Shown here piece after piece: positions 1-10,425 of a DNA stretch of 42,088 nt (position 1 is its first letter; every line of letters starts with the position of its first letter). The notes beneath the pieces are model-generated. The model made no database searches. It was not told the DNA's origin and saw only the letters and a list, made by a program, of their open reading frames with translations. The DNA lies in the NCBI RefSeq assembly GCF_000006405.1, contig NW_003202280.1:35868-77955 (forward strand), given 5' to 3'. This DNA comes from Perkinsus marinus ATCC 50983. Its lineage: Eukaryota > Perkinsozoa > Perkinsida > Perkinsidae. The translations under genes were made by a program, and so were the position numbers.

Positions 1-54
1 GATACACTGGTCGGCGCGCGCTAATTGGAGCGCATATCGAGTTAAGTGCGATAG

Positions 55-182
55 GCCGCCAGTTCAATAGACAAGAGATCGTTTCCAAAGCTGGTTCTAA
101 GAACCAGCTGTGGATTTTCCAAATCCCAGAATTATTTGTAGCAACGTTTCTCAAATTTAAAATCGGTCTATTGAACAGGCGG
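55..182. mobile_element. Small inverted-repeat (MITE-like) element
   Basis: About 17 bp at 55-72 (CCGCCAGTTCAATAGAC) recurs inverted at 165-182, with one mismatch, giving a 128-bp unit. Inside it, 90-110 is a near-perfect palindrome (AGCTGGTTCT and AGAACCAGCT around a single A). I could not find a convincing target duplication. A diverged match to the same terminal sequence lies near 26205-26223, so it may belong to a dispersed family. It lies just upstream of the first gene; any promoter role is speculative. Confidence 0.45.
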
Positions 183-494
183 AGGAGCATCAATTATCTA
201 TGTTGCGTAACTTTAGTTTCCTTTTGAAGCAAGAAGAAGTGTTGCGAAGCAGAGTGAGTATTTTGGATTACCATGATGGTTACAACATAGACACCGCTCG
301 CGCTGTGGCATACCGGCCCCAAGTGAACTTGGAGTCGCAAACAGCCAAGTTGACGCCACAATTCGTCAAAATAAGTTACTTTGGTCGTGTTGGTGAAATT
401 GATTGTACCAAGACATATCTTGAGGCTATGGCATAGGTGCCCCGTCCACCGTAAAGGTCTTCACAGGTGTTGCCTGTTGTATAGTAGCTGTACA

Positions 495-2275
495 ATGTCT
501 TCTGGTGAGTGGCCGCCGCCGCCGCCTCCACCCCAGTCGGGCCACAGACCACAGCATCCTTACCAGTACCATACACAGCGGAGTCGATATGATGTACACC
601 CACCACAGCAGCAGCAGTCACTACCTATGGTATGGCTTCAGGACGATGATGGGGGTACTGCTCACGTCATCAGGTACATGACTATGGGGGCTCTGTGGAC
701 ATACATGCATGGTGGATGGTAGCGATGCAACAGCAGCAACAGCAGGGGCTCCACCCGTCGAACCTCATGGCTTACCGCCGTCAAATCCACCACGGCTTTC
801 CTGCTCTTCCTGTCCTGCCGGTAGGGCACTGGCAGAGCTGGACAGGAGGGCCACCGCGACAAGCGAATCCCGTCGTGGACCCTCGTATGTATGACCAGAG
901 GCGGGATGACGAAGTTCATCGGCGCCGAGGGTGGCAGTTCCAGGCAGCTCCGCGAGAGGTTCAGCGAGCGCCAGTTTATCCACGGTCGCCCTCCCCACTT
1001 CGGCTCCCATCCAGTCGAACGCAGACGACTAGCAGGTTGCAGGAGAACGAGGCGTGGACTTCACATGGTGAGCATGGGGACTCAAGGCTGGGAGGGTGGA
1101 CTCGAAGCGAATGGCTCTTTGAGTGAGAACAGTGACTGAACTCTTGTGGTCGTTTTCAGCAAGTTCTTCGAGACCGACGCCCTGCGGCCAACGATTAATA
1201 GATCATGGTTACCGTGCTGGATCTCCTAGGCGGCGTAATTGGACGCCTAGATCCTGTCCGGAAGCGAGAGCTGACCCCCCAGAGAGCAGTGGCCGATGTG
1301 ATCGGCATAATTCCGTTTGCTGGACGGTCGGTCGCTCACGTAGGCGGAGGATAGACGAAAGCGGGCCGCTAACTAATTCGATGCAGAAAAGGCGGCGAGT
1401 CTCTCGGACGGAATATTTGCGATTGCCTGTCTTTTCTGAGGATGAGCGGGGTGATGTCGCGGGGACTCGCCAGCAGCAGCGGCCGGCCTCGAAGACGCGG
1501 TCTTTCATTGAGCTGTTGTTGGAGGATCGGCGGAAATCTGCGGCTTCTTTCTCGACACCCGAGCGGAGCGAAGCGAGAAGGGATGAAAAGATGGAGAATT
1601 CGTCCTCGGCCACCCCACCTCCCACCAGGCGGCTGTCCGTTATTAAGGAGGGTACGGAGGTGTCGGCTGGTCACTCATCGAGGAGCACTCCGCCGGCTTT
1701 GAGGAGACAGGTGTCACCACCACAGACAGATGCCCGATCATGGTATGATGGTGAGAGGACGCCATCGTCACCGTCTTTGCCGCGGATCAACCCAGCCGAC
1801 TACGGTTGTGGCGTACCGGAGGATGATGGAGGGTTTACAACGGACGTTGAACGTGGCTTGGCCGGCGAGGAGGATATCGGCAGTAGCAGCAGCGATGATG
1901 AGGCGTCCAATGAGTCTGGCAGCGACGAGGATTCGAGCAGTGAGAGCAGGTAAGCAGAACCACTCCAGTGAGCGTAGTAGTGTTGATCCTTGCAGTACTT
2001 CGGCATATGAGATAGTTCAACGAGGGGACGAGATCGTTAGAAGGAAGCGGCGGAAGAAGAGGGAGCCTGCGAGGGACTTGGAGTTTATCGATTGGAGCGA
2101 AGAATTCAACACTGGCATCATCGCTACCGCCCACGAGCCGACTCTGCGGTTCAAAAAGGTGGTGACACGAAGATTCGGGGCGAAACTCAGAGGCCATCCG
2201 ATGTTCCGAGAGGACGTCCAGCGACAAGAGCAAGAGAATGGAGACAAAACGCATGTTGCAGAGTTACAAATGTAG
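495..2275 (+). CDS. Four-exon gene, low-complexity protein of unknown function
   Basis: Exons 495-654, 723-1067, 1160-1949 and 1996-2275 join with matching phases (1, 1, 2) at GT...AG borders and give an open frame of about 524 codons ending in TAG. I do not recognise the family. The N-terminus has a run of seven prolines and poly-Gln tracts (QQQQQQ near 725). The middle is Arg/Ser/Pro-rich. A strongly acidic Ser/Asp/Glu stretch precedes the last intron. The C-terminal exon begins with a basic patch (RRKRRKKR) and ends in a charged helical-looking region. The overall look is of a disordered nuclear regulatory protein, which is inference from composition only. The start is uncertain: a separate 78-codon frame at 200-436 precedes it and could be an upstream exon or uORF. 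The introns are 68, 92 and 46 nt. Confidence 0.6.
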
Positions 2276-2611
2276 TTGCAGCGGCCAATGCGGCCATCAT
2301 CACCGCAACGACGAGTTGTGTTGACTAGTGTAAAGGGATCCATAGATGTAATGACCGGTATATGATAATAAAAACCACGATCATAAAATCTGGCTACTCC
2401 CTATCACGCGGACGACCTACGGTGTCATGTCACACTAATGGTCGAGTAGTAATAGGTCTCGTAACAAGTCTCATGGTACCGAAGTGAATCACTCATAGGC
2501 TGATGATATACTCCCCCTTAAAGAGTTAGATGAGGGAACAACTTCAATGTCTTTCATGGCATGATTCATACCATATGTATTTGACGATTTGGTTTCCTAT
2601 TGTACAGACGT
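2276..2611. other. Convergent intergenic spacer
   Basis: This lies between the 3' ends of the first gene (+) and REI1 (-). It holds an AATAAA-like stretch (tgataataaaaacc, about 2362-2375) that could serve as a polyadenylation region. I see no further gene or repeat. Confidence 0.5.
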
Positions 2612-4532
2612 TTATAACGGCTCAACCCCCACTGATATAAACTCGAGAACAGCATCGAGGGTATAGAAGGTTTCTTCCACAGTGAAGGGAATAAATGATG
2701 AAGAGGATAAGGGACGAACTTGCAGCACAGTCCCCATACGAAGAAGCAGATCACTTGGCGTAGGACCATAAGGTGACATTTTGTCGGTTGGTCCTACCCT
2801 TTCGACTCTTCTGCAGCATGTTACTACGTACTTGCGACTGAGAAAATTCAATACCAACAACAATGACAGCAATAGCCTCACCTTCTGTGCCTCGAAGTCC
2901 ATGAATCGCATGGACTTTAATAGGGACTTCGCCTCTCGCTTCTGCTCCCGATAGCTCTTCATGCTCATTATAGCGCCTGACTGATCTCCCCCAGCGATGG
3001 CCAGCATGGCGTTCTTCTGCTGCGGCAGAGCTCTCCGAGGCTCATGACGCTTATCACCAACCCTGACGCTTGTTCCATGAACACGTTTGCCGAATGAACC
3101 ACACGAGCCCTACCTGTTGTTGGTGAGTCGCTGCTTGTAGATGTAGGCGTACATACGATGGGTTGCCACCTTACCATTGGGGAGGCGGAGGGACCCGTCG
3201 TCTCTGAAACCGATCGTCGAGAGGGGGGGGGGGCATGCTAGCACACTTACAGAATTTGAGCTCTTTGCAGTCCAGTTTGGATGACGGCCTCGTCGAGATC
3301 CTCCTCATCACCACTAACGGAACCTAATGGTAACCGATTGCCACTATAAATTCGCGATGGAGTGGTATGGTTTATCTCAGCGAAATTTCTACATGGTTTA
3401 CTCCTATCCTACTATGCCTATATAAACCTACTTCATCGAGCGACACCCACGTCCGCGAAACTCAAGTAATCACTAATAGGGTACTACCAATTTCGGTCCA
3501 ATCATCACTATCATCATCGTCGCTGTCATATTCTTCTCCCTATACAAAGAAAAATGCCGACAGCCATACTCAACCCTCGTTAGTCCTACCTCCCCCTGTG
3601 GGGCGGCAGCCTGCAACTCCAAATAGGAAGCGCTGAAGTCGTAGAAGGGATCCAAGTCGGCAAGCAACTCATCGGTATCCGTACCTGAGAGTGAAGACAA
3701 TATCACTATGAAGACAATGACGTAGGAGATTATTAAAATGGAAAGCCCCTACTACCGATTCTAGTGTGTTTCATATCGATCATGTGGGACTTCACAGCAC
3801 CAACACCACTGTAGATCTTATTGCAGTACAGACCTGATAAGAAGAAAGTGACTACGACTAGCCTAGTAACGAAGGGCGTACACTGATGGCGCTCATATAT
3901 CTTCTCGGTCAACATGGCGAGAAGTCCGGGAAGGTCCTTGAGGTAGTCGATATCCGGGATGAAGAAGGAGTACCTGTCGATACAGTGACCACCCAAGGAC
4001 TGGATAGAGACGGCCATTACTTGAGGCTCATATAAGCTAGATTGTCCTCAACAGTAGCGTGCTGGGTGTTGTCGAACAAACAGGTCTTATCGTCCCGAAC
4101 TATCTCCACCTGCGGCCCGTTGCTCTCCTCCCGTCGCTCCTTGTGGTGACCTTGTACGCCTAAAACTCCATAGCGTGAAAACACTCCGATAGAGTCCATT
4201 CGAATACCCTCCCCCTCGTCTCTATGTTTCAGATGAGCTGTGCCTTTGGTATCTCCAACGCCTTCTGCCAGCTGCTTCAACTGCTCTACTCGAGCCGTCC
4301 ATACTTGCGGGGAAATCGGAGCCAAACCAGCTACCTTCCGTTTAGTGTTGTAAACATGGAAATCTGTCGAGTGAAATTTCAACCATTTTTGCCGGACTGT
4401 AGTCTCACCTGATTTGTAGTGATCTCGTTGCTCAGCACTATCAGGGAATTCCAGGCCGCAAGCGTTGCATCGAAACTCACTGTTAGGCTCGGACGGATCC
4501 GCGGTGGGAGCAGCGGTAGAGAGAGAATCCAT
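2612..4532 (-). CDS. REI1: REI1/ZNF622 cytoplasmic 60S ribosome biogenesis factor
   Basis: Eleven exons run from the ATG at 4532 to the stop at 2612. Exons (descending): 4532-4409, 4363-4021, 3973-3882, 3833-3756, 3684-3590, 3539-3488, 3323-3251, 3203-3114, 3062-2882, 2837-2798, 2631-2612. All joins keep frame. Domains in order are an N-terminal C2H2 finger (CNACGLEF...DHYKSDFHVYN) with the KRKVAGL motif, a second finger region (CLFDNTQHA...), the family signature SFFIPDIDYLKDL, a third finger (CLYCNK...H...H), the FYDFSASY motif, an acidic DSDDDDSDDWTEI stretch, LRLPNGKVATHR and YKQRL. REI1 releases export factors (Arx1/Alb1 in yeast) from cytoplasmic pre-60S particles, from family knowledge. 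Introns 1 and 2 are 45 and 47 nt; the intron at 3204-3250 carries an 11-G run on the + strand. The spliced length fits the family. Confidence 0.93.
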
Positions 4533-5047
4533 GGTTATGATATATGAAATCAGTTGACACTATCAATACCACTTAGTCCGCCTTCTTCCCACTAGCCTGC
4601 ATACGGGTTCATTGTGGTGACTCCTCTGGGACAGTCACCGCACAGAGGTAGCTAGACTAGTCTGAAGAGCTTGGAGTTTGCGAAATGTAAGATGGGAAGA
4701 TTCTGAACTCTCGGATGTATTGAAATGGTAAGACACGTCACTGAAAGACTCTAACTGACCTCCCATCGGCAAATTCCATTGAACAGCGGAGCGAATCATT
4801 GCATGTTGTGCGTTTTTCACTTTTCTGTTGAAGTTTTCAACGGGAATGACCACCAAAGTTGCTCATCAGTCGTCATAATGTGAGTGGGAGAAGCGTTGAA
4901 GAATCTATTGACGGCCTTTGAACCATGCAGGTGTGCATTCTTGCTCCCTCCCCCTCGTTCTTTATAGAGGAGCGTCTCGTCAGCATACTAATGATCTCCT
5001 CGAAATGGGGGCTAGCAACAATAGTAATCGGATCCACGCTGTCCTCA

Positions 5048-5226
5048 ACGTGTCGTTATAGTATATATTCGACTGAGCATACGAGTTTCCTCACTAGTTA
5101 GAGAAGCTCACATGTGAGTTCGGATAGGACTCCTACCGTAGGAGGCTCAGAAACCAACGGGAATTTCCCGAAATTTCATCAGAATTCCCTAATCGTCACC
5201 AACCATGTGCATATTTTCTAACACTG
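5048..5226 (-). mobile_element. Family R hAT-like MITE, copy 1
   Basis: Inverse orientation. It ends in ...CATATTTTCTAACACTG and contains the shared blocks CCATGTGCATATTTTC and TTTCCTCACTA. The left end is diverged, so the start is approximate. Confidence 0.55.
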
Positions 5227-6200
5227 GTCCACTCGATGCGATACTTTGATGATGATATGTTTCTAATGGTTTTTCACAAGGTGATGCGACAACAGTTTCT
5301 TGAGGAGTTGTGGTAGACAGACTTTAGCCACCACAGGAGAGAAAGCGAGGTTGGCAGCGACGTAGGAAAAAAGGCGGAGCGGAGGGACCTGGCGAACCAG
5401 CAGTGAGGGGACCAAAGGCTCGGTCGGTTGGTGAAGTCAGAGTTATTTTGGTGAACCTCTGGAAGGTGTATGAAAATCGACTGGAGTCTGACGAGTCAGT
5501 TTATCGCGAGGATCTGAGGACGTCACCGGTTAGAAATATGATCAGCCGATCTCGATTATAGCGTAGATGAATTCACAGTGATAAATACCAACTGAGTTTG
5601 GAACTAGCCGTGATAGAGGAATCTGAGTCCGGCTCAGAGCGTGGCGAGCGGTTGAGGTCACTATGCGTGGAGGGAGCGTATGGACAACTCTCGTACTACT
5701 GGAGAGTACGTGGCTCAGAGATTGTGCTACTATCAGCACAGTCGGTGCCACCACGTGGTATCATCGTCATCGGCAGTAGCAGCTGGTGGTCCTATTGTGT
5801 CGCTCTTGCTAGACTCGGAGAACTGTCTTTACTCAGTGCTATGGGGGACTCTAGTCTCTGTGGTGTTCATGTCACCAACCGCCAGAAGTTCAGCATGGTC
5901 AGCGTCACACCAGTTGAGAGTGGTGGGATCCTCGACATGATCTGTTGAAATTGTGGTATATACTCTGAGTTGACTCTTCCTCGGCGGCGGCGACCACTGT
6001 TGCTGCCATGTGAACGGTACACTACCTCGCAAATCAAGAGAGAATGTTACTCTCCTATGGTGACGGCAAGTCAGCTTGACCCTTCCGGAGTGCACCCCTT
6101 GGGACTTTGGTCCTTGTGTGTACGACCTAGGTGGCAGCTGATAATACGCTGCTGTGGGCCTCCATGGAAGTCGTCGTGACTGAGTTATTGTCCTCGCTAG

Positions 6201-6360
6201 CAGTGTGGGGGGGGGGGGGGGGGAAATATGCACATGGTCAACCACATGTGTTGGTGACTGCAATTTTGAGAAATTATGGGTGGTTTCTGCACATTTCTAC
6301 CGTAGGTCGTATATAAACTCCTATACTTAGTGAGGAAAGCGAACGTAGTTTTCAACACTG
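6201..6360 (+). mobile_element. Family R hAT-like MITE, copy 2, with 17-G run
   Basis: It starts CAGTGTG and ends TTCAACACTG. The flanks CTCGCTAG (6193-6200) and CTGGCTAA (6361-6368) match at 6 of 8 bases, as expected of an aged 8-bp target duplication. It holds the family core GCACATGGTCAACCACATGTG and a TATA-like GTATATAAAC at about 6307. Seventeen consecutive G (6207-6223) interrupt the left end. Confidence 0.75.
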
Positions 6361-7011
6361 CTGGCTAAGGAGAAGGGGACGGACTGGGTGCTAACGGAGG
6401 TAGCTTCTGGTCACGTGCTTGATTGGAAGCTCACGGCTCCTGAGAAACTGTGGGAGAGATGAGGTGCGCCGTACTTGGTGCATTTTTGGGCCTATTTTGA
6501 ATCTTACGTGGTTGGAGCTTAAGATTTGTTCACTCGTAGTAGGAATATTTTGCATCCTCCTTCAGTCTGCCTAGAGCCCCAGACTTAGTGGTATCTGAGA
6601 GCACTTGTCACACTTCCTTAGCTGCCCTTTTAAAGTTGTCTGAAGACGCTCTTAATACGGCCTGCATCGGTGCTAAGGGCTATGTAAGTATCTCCTGGGT
6701 CGAAAGCATTTGTAGAGGAAGGCCCAAAGCCGCTGGGGTGGAGGTGACTGCTCTGTGTATTTGTTCCTCCATAGTGAAAGGTGTATTGGGTTGGGGTTAA
6801 TTTCGTGGCGAGTGACGGATCACGAGGAGGGAATAGGATTGCTTGTATCATTGTTGTTAATGGTGACGACCCGCTCAGCACGGGCTGCCCAAAGACTGTT
6901 GCATTCTGGTAAGAATTCCGTGGCGCGCGGGAAAATTGTCCATGTGCAGACCCCCTATGCGGCTCACCGACCCCTGCATCGGTGCCTGTGAATCTTCAAG
7001 TGCCACGAGTG

Positions 7012-10000
7012 ATGGACTCGTCCCCATCCAGCACTACTTCTACAAAACGGAAGGTCCTTGATAGCGAAGGTAACATGCCCGGCGGGGAAGATGGTGGCCC
7101 AGCGGGGGGGAAGGATTTTATGAATTATAATATTGGAATTTTCAGCCGTTTTACGTGAAGTGGTGTAAAACGCGATATTCGCAGTAGTCGTGAAATATGT
7201 TTTTCACTAGTGTTTTTCATTTCACTAGGGTGAAACTCCACTATTAAAAATATCAATTGTCATATGAATTGTATTGAAGATAGAGGACAAAGGAGGAATA
7301 ATGGAGTTTCACCCGTTTTACGTGAAGTGGCGTAAAACTCGGTGAGAAACGCGATATTCGCGCCTTACAATAGTCGTGAAATGAGTTTTCCACTAGTGTT
7401 TTTCATATCCCTAGGGTGAAACTCCAATAAACGTATTGTTGAGACTGTATGATGAATCGATTTTTAATAAGTATACATCGGATCATATCGATCATTGAAT
7501 GGTGAGATAAGATACGTGAATGCAGAGTGGAAAATATGTACATGGTCAACTACACGTGTTGGTGAAAAAACGAAAATTCTGAGAAAATTTTGGGAAAAAT
7601 TTCTGGTTTCGGTACACTCCTACCCGAATTCGTGTGTAAACTTGGAGGAAGCGAAGATGAATTTTTCAACGCTGATCAGATGAGGACGTGTTGCCGGCCC
7701 GGAGGTCGGCGAGGTTGTCGAGTTTCGGTGGCAGCGAGACGGCCAGCAGTCCAGGGGAGCCCAGCAGTCCGATTCAAATCTCGATCGAGAGCGGGTCTCT
7801 ATCGGAGCCTAGTGGTGAGTTGAAAGGCCTTGGTGGTTGGCATGTGCTCAGCAGGGGAAGGTATGGTCAGCACGCGTGCGTTGAGGTATGCGATGGCGAC
7901 TACTCCTCTACTGCCCATCACAGAGAGAGGGGACTTCACGCCGCGACCAGGCAAGGGGGGACTGTCCCTGGCCAAATCACACGTTGGCGCTCCTCAGCCG
8001 AGCGCAGGAGTTTCTCACTAATGATAGGAGTCTATGCAGAAACTAACACGAATCTTCCAAAATTTCTTCTGAGTATTCATATCGCCACCAACACATGTGG
8101 TTGACCATGTGCATATTTTCTCACTATTCAGGATTCTCGGGCCTGGTGAACCTCGGGTGCACCTGCTACATGAACGCAGTACTGCAGTGCTTGCATGCCA
8201 TGCTGCCTCTGGTCACATATCTCCTCCGAGGGTGGGTCGGGTTTGAGGAAATGCAAGTGGCAGTAAGAGAGCAAGATGTTCAATGATGTTAGGGAGCATG
8301 AAGTTAATGAGAAGAACCCCCTGGGATCTGGCGGTGATATTTCCAGTTGGTGAGGGCCAATCATATTCCTCTGTGATTCCTTATTTTGTGCTTCAGCGTG
8401 GCGAAGCTACTTTCGGACATGCGCCTTTCCTCGTCCGCGGGGCCTATCGTGCCAAGGGAGCTCAAGAGGGCTATCAACAGGCATATGCCGGCTTTTAGGT
8501 AAGGGCTGCTGTTGGGCTGCCCTGACCTTGTTGGTAGGGGCACGGGAGTTCAGCACGATGCTGCAGAGTTCGCCACGGCGCTTCTCGACAAGTACGGGGT
8601 CTTTCCGGGGGCCCTCGGATGTCCCTGGTAGGCTCCATGAGGACCTCAACCGTGCGTCGCCGCCTAGTGAGCCGCCTTCTACGCCTGAGTGCACACTGGA
8701 GATGAGTGAGGAGAAGGGAATAGAACGGATCGCGGCTGAGTTTTGGAAGTAGGGGGGTCCGGACTGAGTGCTGGAGGCATTGCTGTTGATGGTAGGGCTC
8801 AGCTGGCTAGGAATCAGTCGATTGTGGTGGACTTGTTCCAAGGGCAAACGCGGTCAGTGTTCAAGTGTAGTTCCTGTGGTCACTCGAGGTGAGAGGAGGG
8901 TCTTGACGTCGGTGTGGTAGCGTCTGTGGTCAGAGTTGTCTTCGAGGCCTTCAATTCGTTGATACTACCGATCGAGAGCGCTGCAGGGAAGCCCCTATCT
9001 GACATCTATGCCTGCTTGAGGGAGTTTGCTCGCCCTACTGATTTGTCGGGGGACAACGGATGGTCCTGTGCTGTAGCGATGGAGGCTCTTAGTATTGTGG
9101 TATTGGTAGGTACTGTGTGAAATGCAGCACGTTGTCGGAGTCGACTTGCGACACTGCACTGTGGAAGCTCCCTAGCGTCCTTATGATACAACTGCGTCGC
9201 TTTAGGCAGCTGAGTCCGATACGGTGGAGTAAGAGTAGTCACCATGTACGATACTACTCCTTGGGGCGCGCTGGAGTGGGCGGCTGCAGGTGCACTATCC
9301 TACGCGAAGTCAGCTAGACCTGAGTGAATTCGTGCCAGAGTCCCATCAGAGGGACGCCCCACGGTATCGCCTACTAGGAGTGGTCCGCCATAAAGGAGTC
9401 ATGACGTAGGGCCTGGGTCCATGATGATGGAGGGCAGCTGTTGGGATTGTTAGGGGAGGTCACTATACTGCCTTTGTTAATCATGATAAGACCCTGTGGG
9501 ACCTCAAGGGACGGGAGAAGCCCGCGGATCGGTCCGCCCAGACCCCTCGAAGGGCCCCTGACCACATGGGTGAGAATGCCCTTATGGTGACGGCTTGTAT
9601 GAGTAGGGTCAGGCCATCACACAGTTGCTGCTAGTCCACTCTCGCGAGCTGTGTTGAATCTGATCCCTGGCTCCCCTAATGGTGATAGGAGCCCCTCCTA
9701 TGAGCGGGCCAATGCCTTATCCCTAGGTTGGTGGTTTTTCGATGACGCCACAGTGCAGCCCTTGCTGAAAGAGTCCCTTGTGGATTCCCGTGGTGAGGGG
9801 TCTGCTGGGTCTGTCTTCTGCCCCCACTCGCTGTGAATGCTCATTGGGTAGATGCTTACGTTCTTTTCTTCGTCCGCTCGGGGACTCCAGTTGACCACAA
9901 GCTGGTTCCGAGTCAGAGGGATAATCAGCCGACTGATTGGCCCCACATGTTCGAGAGGGCCGACCCCAGCGCTGACAGTTCTGACGATGCTTCCCCTCCT

Positions 10001-10021
10001 CATGATGGCAGTAGCGACTGA
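7012..10021 (+). CDS. Ubiquitin-specific protease (USP/UBP family C19)
   Basis: A multi-exon deubiquitinase that cleaves ubiquitin from substrates by a Cys/His/Asp mechanism. Exon 1 is probably 7012-7069 and exon 2 7680-7814, both ending in phase 1. The catalytic Cys box [16 protein letters not shown] begins at about 8140. [12 protein letters not shown] (about 8310), the exon starting VAKLLSDM (8400) and the Q-D box [13 protein letters not shown] follow. LHEDLNRA, the finger pair CSSCGH, the LSGDNGW / CVKC / [14 protein letters not shown] block (9045-9215) and the His box [17 protein letters not shown] (about 9455) come next, and the WWFFDDATV / DAYVLFFVR end closes the fold. The tail is acidic, ending in TGA at 10019-10021. 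All hallmark boxes are present in order. At least twelve introns are needed. One donor (9063) reads GTCCTG rather than GTRAGT. Introns 1 and 2 are unusually long (610 and 317 nt) because they contain MITEs. Exon limits near 8230-8310 are unresolved. Confidence 0.9.
7135..7249 (+). mobile_element. Family M MITE, copy 1 (in protease intron 1)
   Basis: A diverged copy: the left end is GGAATTTTCAGCCGTTTTACG and the right end AGGGTGAAACTCC. The internal CGCGATATTCGC and GTGAAATATGTTTTTCAC blocks are conserved. Confidence 0.7.
7303..7425 (+). mobile_element. Family M MITE, copy 2 (in protease intron 1)
   Basis: The ends GGAGTTTCACCCG and TAGGGTGAAACTCC are inverted repeats. The flanking AAT (7300-7302) and AAT (7426-7428) are a perfect 3-bp target duplication. 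The internal hairpin arms GTTTTACG and CGTAAAAC are intact. Confidence 0.8.
7523..7674 (+). mobile_element. Family R hAT-like MITE, copy 3 (end of protease intron 1)
   Basis: It contains GGAAAATATGTACATGGTC, a TACCCGAATTCGTGTGTAAAC block and the end TTCAACGCTG. It stops five bases before the exon border, so its right flank supplies the 3' splice site context. Confidence 0.65.
8035..8126 (-). mobile_element. Family R hAT-like MITE, partial copy 4 (protease intron 2)
   Basis: Only the front half of the element, inverted: ACACATGTGGTTGACCATG followed by TGCATATTTTCTCAC. It lies immediately before the 3' splice site of the exon carrying the catalytic Cys. Confidence 0.6.
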
Positions 10022-10425
10022 GATAGGTCCTTTGCCGTGATATTTATTAAAACTGCGAACGTTGATTCAAAAAGGATAATTGTTGTGTGTATAGTCACAA
10101 GGAACGCTCCGCGGGGACAGTTGCGGTTGCACAAAAAATCTTCGCTGTGCGCGAGGAAGGATGAACAGTGCAAGATACGCTATTGCACGACGGCTGGGAC
10201 GCGTGGTTGAGGTCGGTTAGGGGCGTTCGTTGTATTGTATGGTATATGGTGGTCCTTGTTGGTAACCATCTGGGAGCGTGGGACGTGGTAACTTTGATAG
10301 GGTTGAAATCAGCAGGCATTCCTTCTATTTCGGGGGTACGTATAGGGGTAGAGAGTTCAAGAATTAACTGTGTGGGGTAGGCATGTTTGTTGGTAGCTGT
10401 TATAGTAAGTATTAACCTTCGAGTG
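10022..10425. other. Spacer between protease and first array gene
   Basis: No supported gene. A minus-strand open frame of 125 codons (10095-10472) overlaps the first exon of the next gene and shows no recognisable domain. There is an A-rich stretch at about 10060-10085. Confidence 0.4.

Larger units (their letters stand above)
4533..7011. other. Gene-poor region upstream of REI1 and the protease gene
   Basis: This contains the REI1 5' flank, two hAT-like MITE copies (5048-5226 and 6201-6360) and open frames of at most about 140 codons that look like chance. Between 5590 and 6190 there are overlapping open frames in several phases but no recognisable domain and no consistent exon chain. I call no gene here. 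Confidence 0.5.

Noticed and set aside
200-436. Upstream 78-codon frame as a separate gene
   Set aside because: Too short and without a domain; it could be a uORF or first exon of the next gene, so it is only noted under that gene.
1209-1625. 138-codon minus-strand frame
   Set aside because: It is the antisense shadow of the large third exon of the first gene, whose four-exon chain is phase-consistent.
5598-6263. Gene between REI1 and the protease
   Set aside because: Overlapping frames on both strands are each interrupted or lack introns that connect them; no domain and the right part is covered by a MITE.
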